Shown piece by piece: positions 62,527 through 64,000 of a stretch of 64,000 bases of DNA. Made by a program: the position numbers and the translations under genes. The notes under the pieces are model-generated. The model did not search any database. It saw only the letters and a list, made by a program, of their open reading frames with translations, and was not told where the DNA came from. Positions within the stretch are counted from its first letter, which is position 1. Every line of letters begins with the position of its first letter. Source of the stretch: Rotaria sp. Silwood1 (lineage: Eukaryota > Rotifera > Eurotatoria > Philodinida > Philodinidae); the NCBI GenBank assembly GCA_905250075.1, contig CAJNOP010000002.1:377867-441866 (forward strand). The letters run 5' to 3'.

Positions 62527-63538
62527 CAGGGTTGCCAGATCTTCCGATACGGCAGGAAAAATTGCGATTTTTTGAAAGTTTCTCCAACGACTTTCTGACG
62601 TTCCGATTTTTCCGATTTTAACATATTTTTCCGATCGCCTTCAGATTTCCTAATTTTCCTCCGGTTTTCGAAGTCTTATTTGGGAATTCAAGTTCTTAGG
62701 ACATTCTAGAATAGTTTAACCATGACACGACACCACACATATATAGCGATCTATTTCACCATAGTTATCGGGTAGTGAAGCGTCATGAACTCAACAAACC
62801 ACACTGCAGTGATTTGAAAGCATATTCTCCAATAAAACTATGATGTTTTACAGACAATTAAGATCCAGCTTTCTATCACGATGAACTAACTTTCTCTGTT
62901 CGTTTACTATAGTGTTAATTAAGGATATTTTCGTTTCTGAGCTTTTTTGTTTCATCACAGATATAATAAAATTAATCATAATCGTATAAGTACTAATTTA
63001 GCTGTTGCAGAATTGAAAATCGGAATGAATTCTGTTTATACTTGTGGACATTTTTATGAATATCTGTTATCTCAACCTGATATTTTGAAGAGTGTTCGAG
63101 CTAATAAAAAAGTATGAACAAAAACTAACATTATACAGAATAAGTCTTAGTTTTCTTTTGCATAAGTTTTGTGGAATGCATGTGTGTGTATGAATTTACA
63201 ATACTGATTCTATTGTTTCGTCAAGTTGGTTATAGGATTTTTGATAAAAATAATGTGATCCTGTTCAAATTACTTATGTAGATTTCTCAATCATGAGTAA
63301 ATTGTGTAATCGATATTTTCTTTAATTCTTTATGAAATATCATTTCCGATATTGCTTCGAAAATATGAACAGAAGCAAGATAAAGAATATTGAAGCTATC
63401 GAAAATATATAAACTAGTTATTTAAGCATGGAAAAATACTTTCTGATTTTCTTCCGATTTCTAGAACAAAAATTCCGACTTTTTCCCGATTTTTAGAAAA
63501 ATTTTTCTGATTTTTTAATTTTCGATCTGGTAACCGTG
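62527..63538. mobile_element. Possible nested element with CAGGGTTGCCAGATC ends
   Basis: CAGGGTTGCCAGATC at 62527-62541 and the reverse complement of 63524-63538, CACGGTTACCAGATC, match at 13 of 15 bases. Both ends are followed inward by repeated TTCCGATTTTT motifs. CAGGGTTGCC-type ends are common in hAT-like MITEs. The flanks ACTCCACT and GCCACCAC are not a clean duplication, so this could be an older insertion, or part of the host element. Confidence 0.45.
62961..63111 (+). other. Exon-like open segment inside the transposon
   Basis: Between a TTCATCACAG acceptor and a GTATGA donor, 50 codons are open (entry phase 2). The frame contains RISTNLAVAELKIGMNSVYT, then CGHFYEYLLSQPDILKSVRA. Its composition is protein-like, unlike the surrounding AT tracts. 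I do not recognise the family. It could be a captured host exon or a remnant of transposase. Confidence 0.35.
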
Positions 63539-63954
63539 GCCACCACCATTACAAACCTCAGCAGCGCATTAAAGGCTCTAGTTTTTTGTATAATACATCA
63601 ATGATTTCATACGTATTCGGAAAAAAGGTATTTTACAATTTAAAAATAAGGCATCAGGACAAAAAATTAAAAAAATATATGTGAGTTCCACATTTTAGCT
63701 CCTCTGGAGCTGCGCTAACAAGTCTTTTTTTACTGATTAGTTTTGTGAAAAAATTTTTACATTTTTAAAAGATGTCTCTAAAGGTCTGAGTATATTTAAA
63801 AAATCAAGGTTATACAAAGGCGGGGAAACCGCGAAATTTCGTCATGCACCGTCACCGCCCCGCCCCGTCAAGTTTTAGCACCGCCCCGCAGCGGGGCGGG
63901 GCGGGACGGGACGGGGCGGTTTTACACCGCGGCTCGTCCATCTCTGAGAGAAAC

Positions 63955-64000
63955 ATCTGTTATGCAGTTTCACTCAATTCGATTGGTAGGGCTTTTATTA
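63955..64000. other. Right-edge flank
   Basis: 46 bases beyond the target duplication, AT-rich, with no feature recognised. They continue the sequence interrupted by the transposon. Confidence 0.6.

Larger units (their letters stand above)
62176..63946. mobile_element. hAT-like non-autonomous DNA transposon, 1771 bp
   Basis: The terminal inverted repeats are identical over 14 bases: CAGAGATGGACGAG at 62176-62189 and its reverse complement at 63933-63946. An 8-bp target duplication AGAGAAAC flanks them. Both subterminal regions are strikingly GC-rich in an AT-rich genome and are built of CCGCCCCG-type iterons (62202-62252; 63845-63932), with a perfect 9-bp hairpin CCGCCCCGC-A-GCGGGGCGG at 63881-63899. 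Such subterminal repeats are typical binding sites of hAT transposases. No transposase, BED finger or hAT dimerisation domain is recognised in the 1.6-kb interior. A second pair of inverted ends and one exon-like frame are nested inside. The exact duplication argues for a fairly recent insertion. Confidence 0.85.

Overview
This window is AT-rich nuclear DNA from a metazoan. The genes are split by many GT-AG introns, most only 45-80 bases long, and the proteins are animal orthologues: POLA2, USP30, CNOT4, KIF21, SPATS2, EFCAB5, STK17, PPP1R16 and LRRC74. The compact genes, tiny introns and decayed DNA transposons would suit a rotifer such as a bdelloid, or another small invertebrate. That placement is inference; no marker sequence fixes the species.

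Layout. 1-683: the 3' part of a calmodulin-like gene (+). 1091-4912: a PPP1R16/TIMAP-like PP1 targeting subunit (-). 5996-7120: two tandem paralogous small genes that faintly resemble GFRP (-). 9487-11102: a DRAK/STK17-type kinase (-). 12742-16751: an LRRC74-like leucine-rich-repeat gene (+). 16752-20913: a gene-poor block holding a minisatellite, a 306-bp palindrome and decayed repeats. 20914-23746: SPATS2 (-). 26245-35512: EFCAB5-like, 18 exons (+). 35624-39476: POLA2 (-). 40102-40208: an intron-bearing tRNA-Ser(CGA)-like gene (-). 41931-46385: USP30 (+). 46583-48422: a PR-domain gene without zinc fingers (+). 48503-49481: an unrecognised gene (-). 50459-53422: CNOT4 (-). 54078-61135: a KIF21-like kinesin (+) without the WD40 tail. 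62176-63946: a hAT-like element with 14-bp inverted ends and a perfect 8-bp target duplication.

Exon models were built by hand. I joined exons where GT-AG boundaries, reading phase and protein family agreed; every multi-exon model sums to a whole number of codons, apart from the calmodulin-like gene, which is cut by the window edge. There is no operon logic. The gene set mixes general housekeeping (replication, mRNA deadenylation, mitochondrial deubiquitination, microtubule transport) with genes that in vertebrates are linked to cilia or testis (EFCAB5, SPATS2). Neighbours are often convergent with short gaps (80 bp and 111 bp), and CNOT4 and KIF21 share a 655-bp divergent promoter. Long introns and intergenic blocks carry old dispersed repeats, so most of the unusual material lies there and at the right edge.
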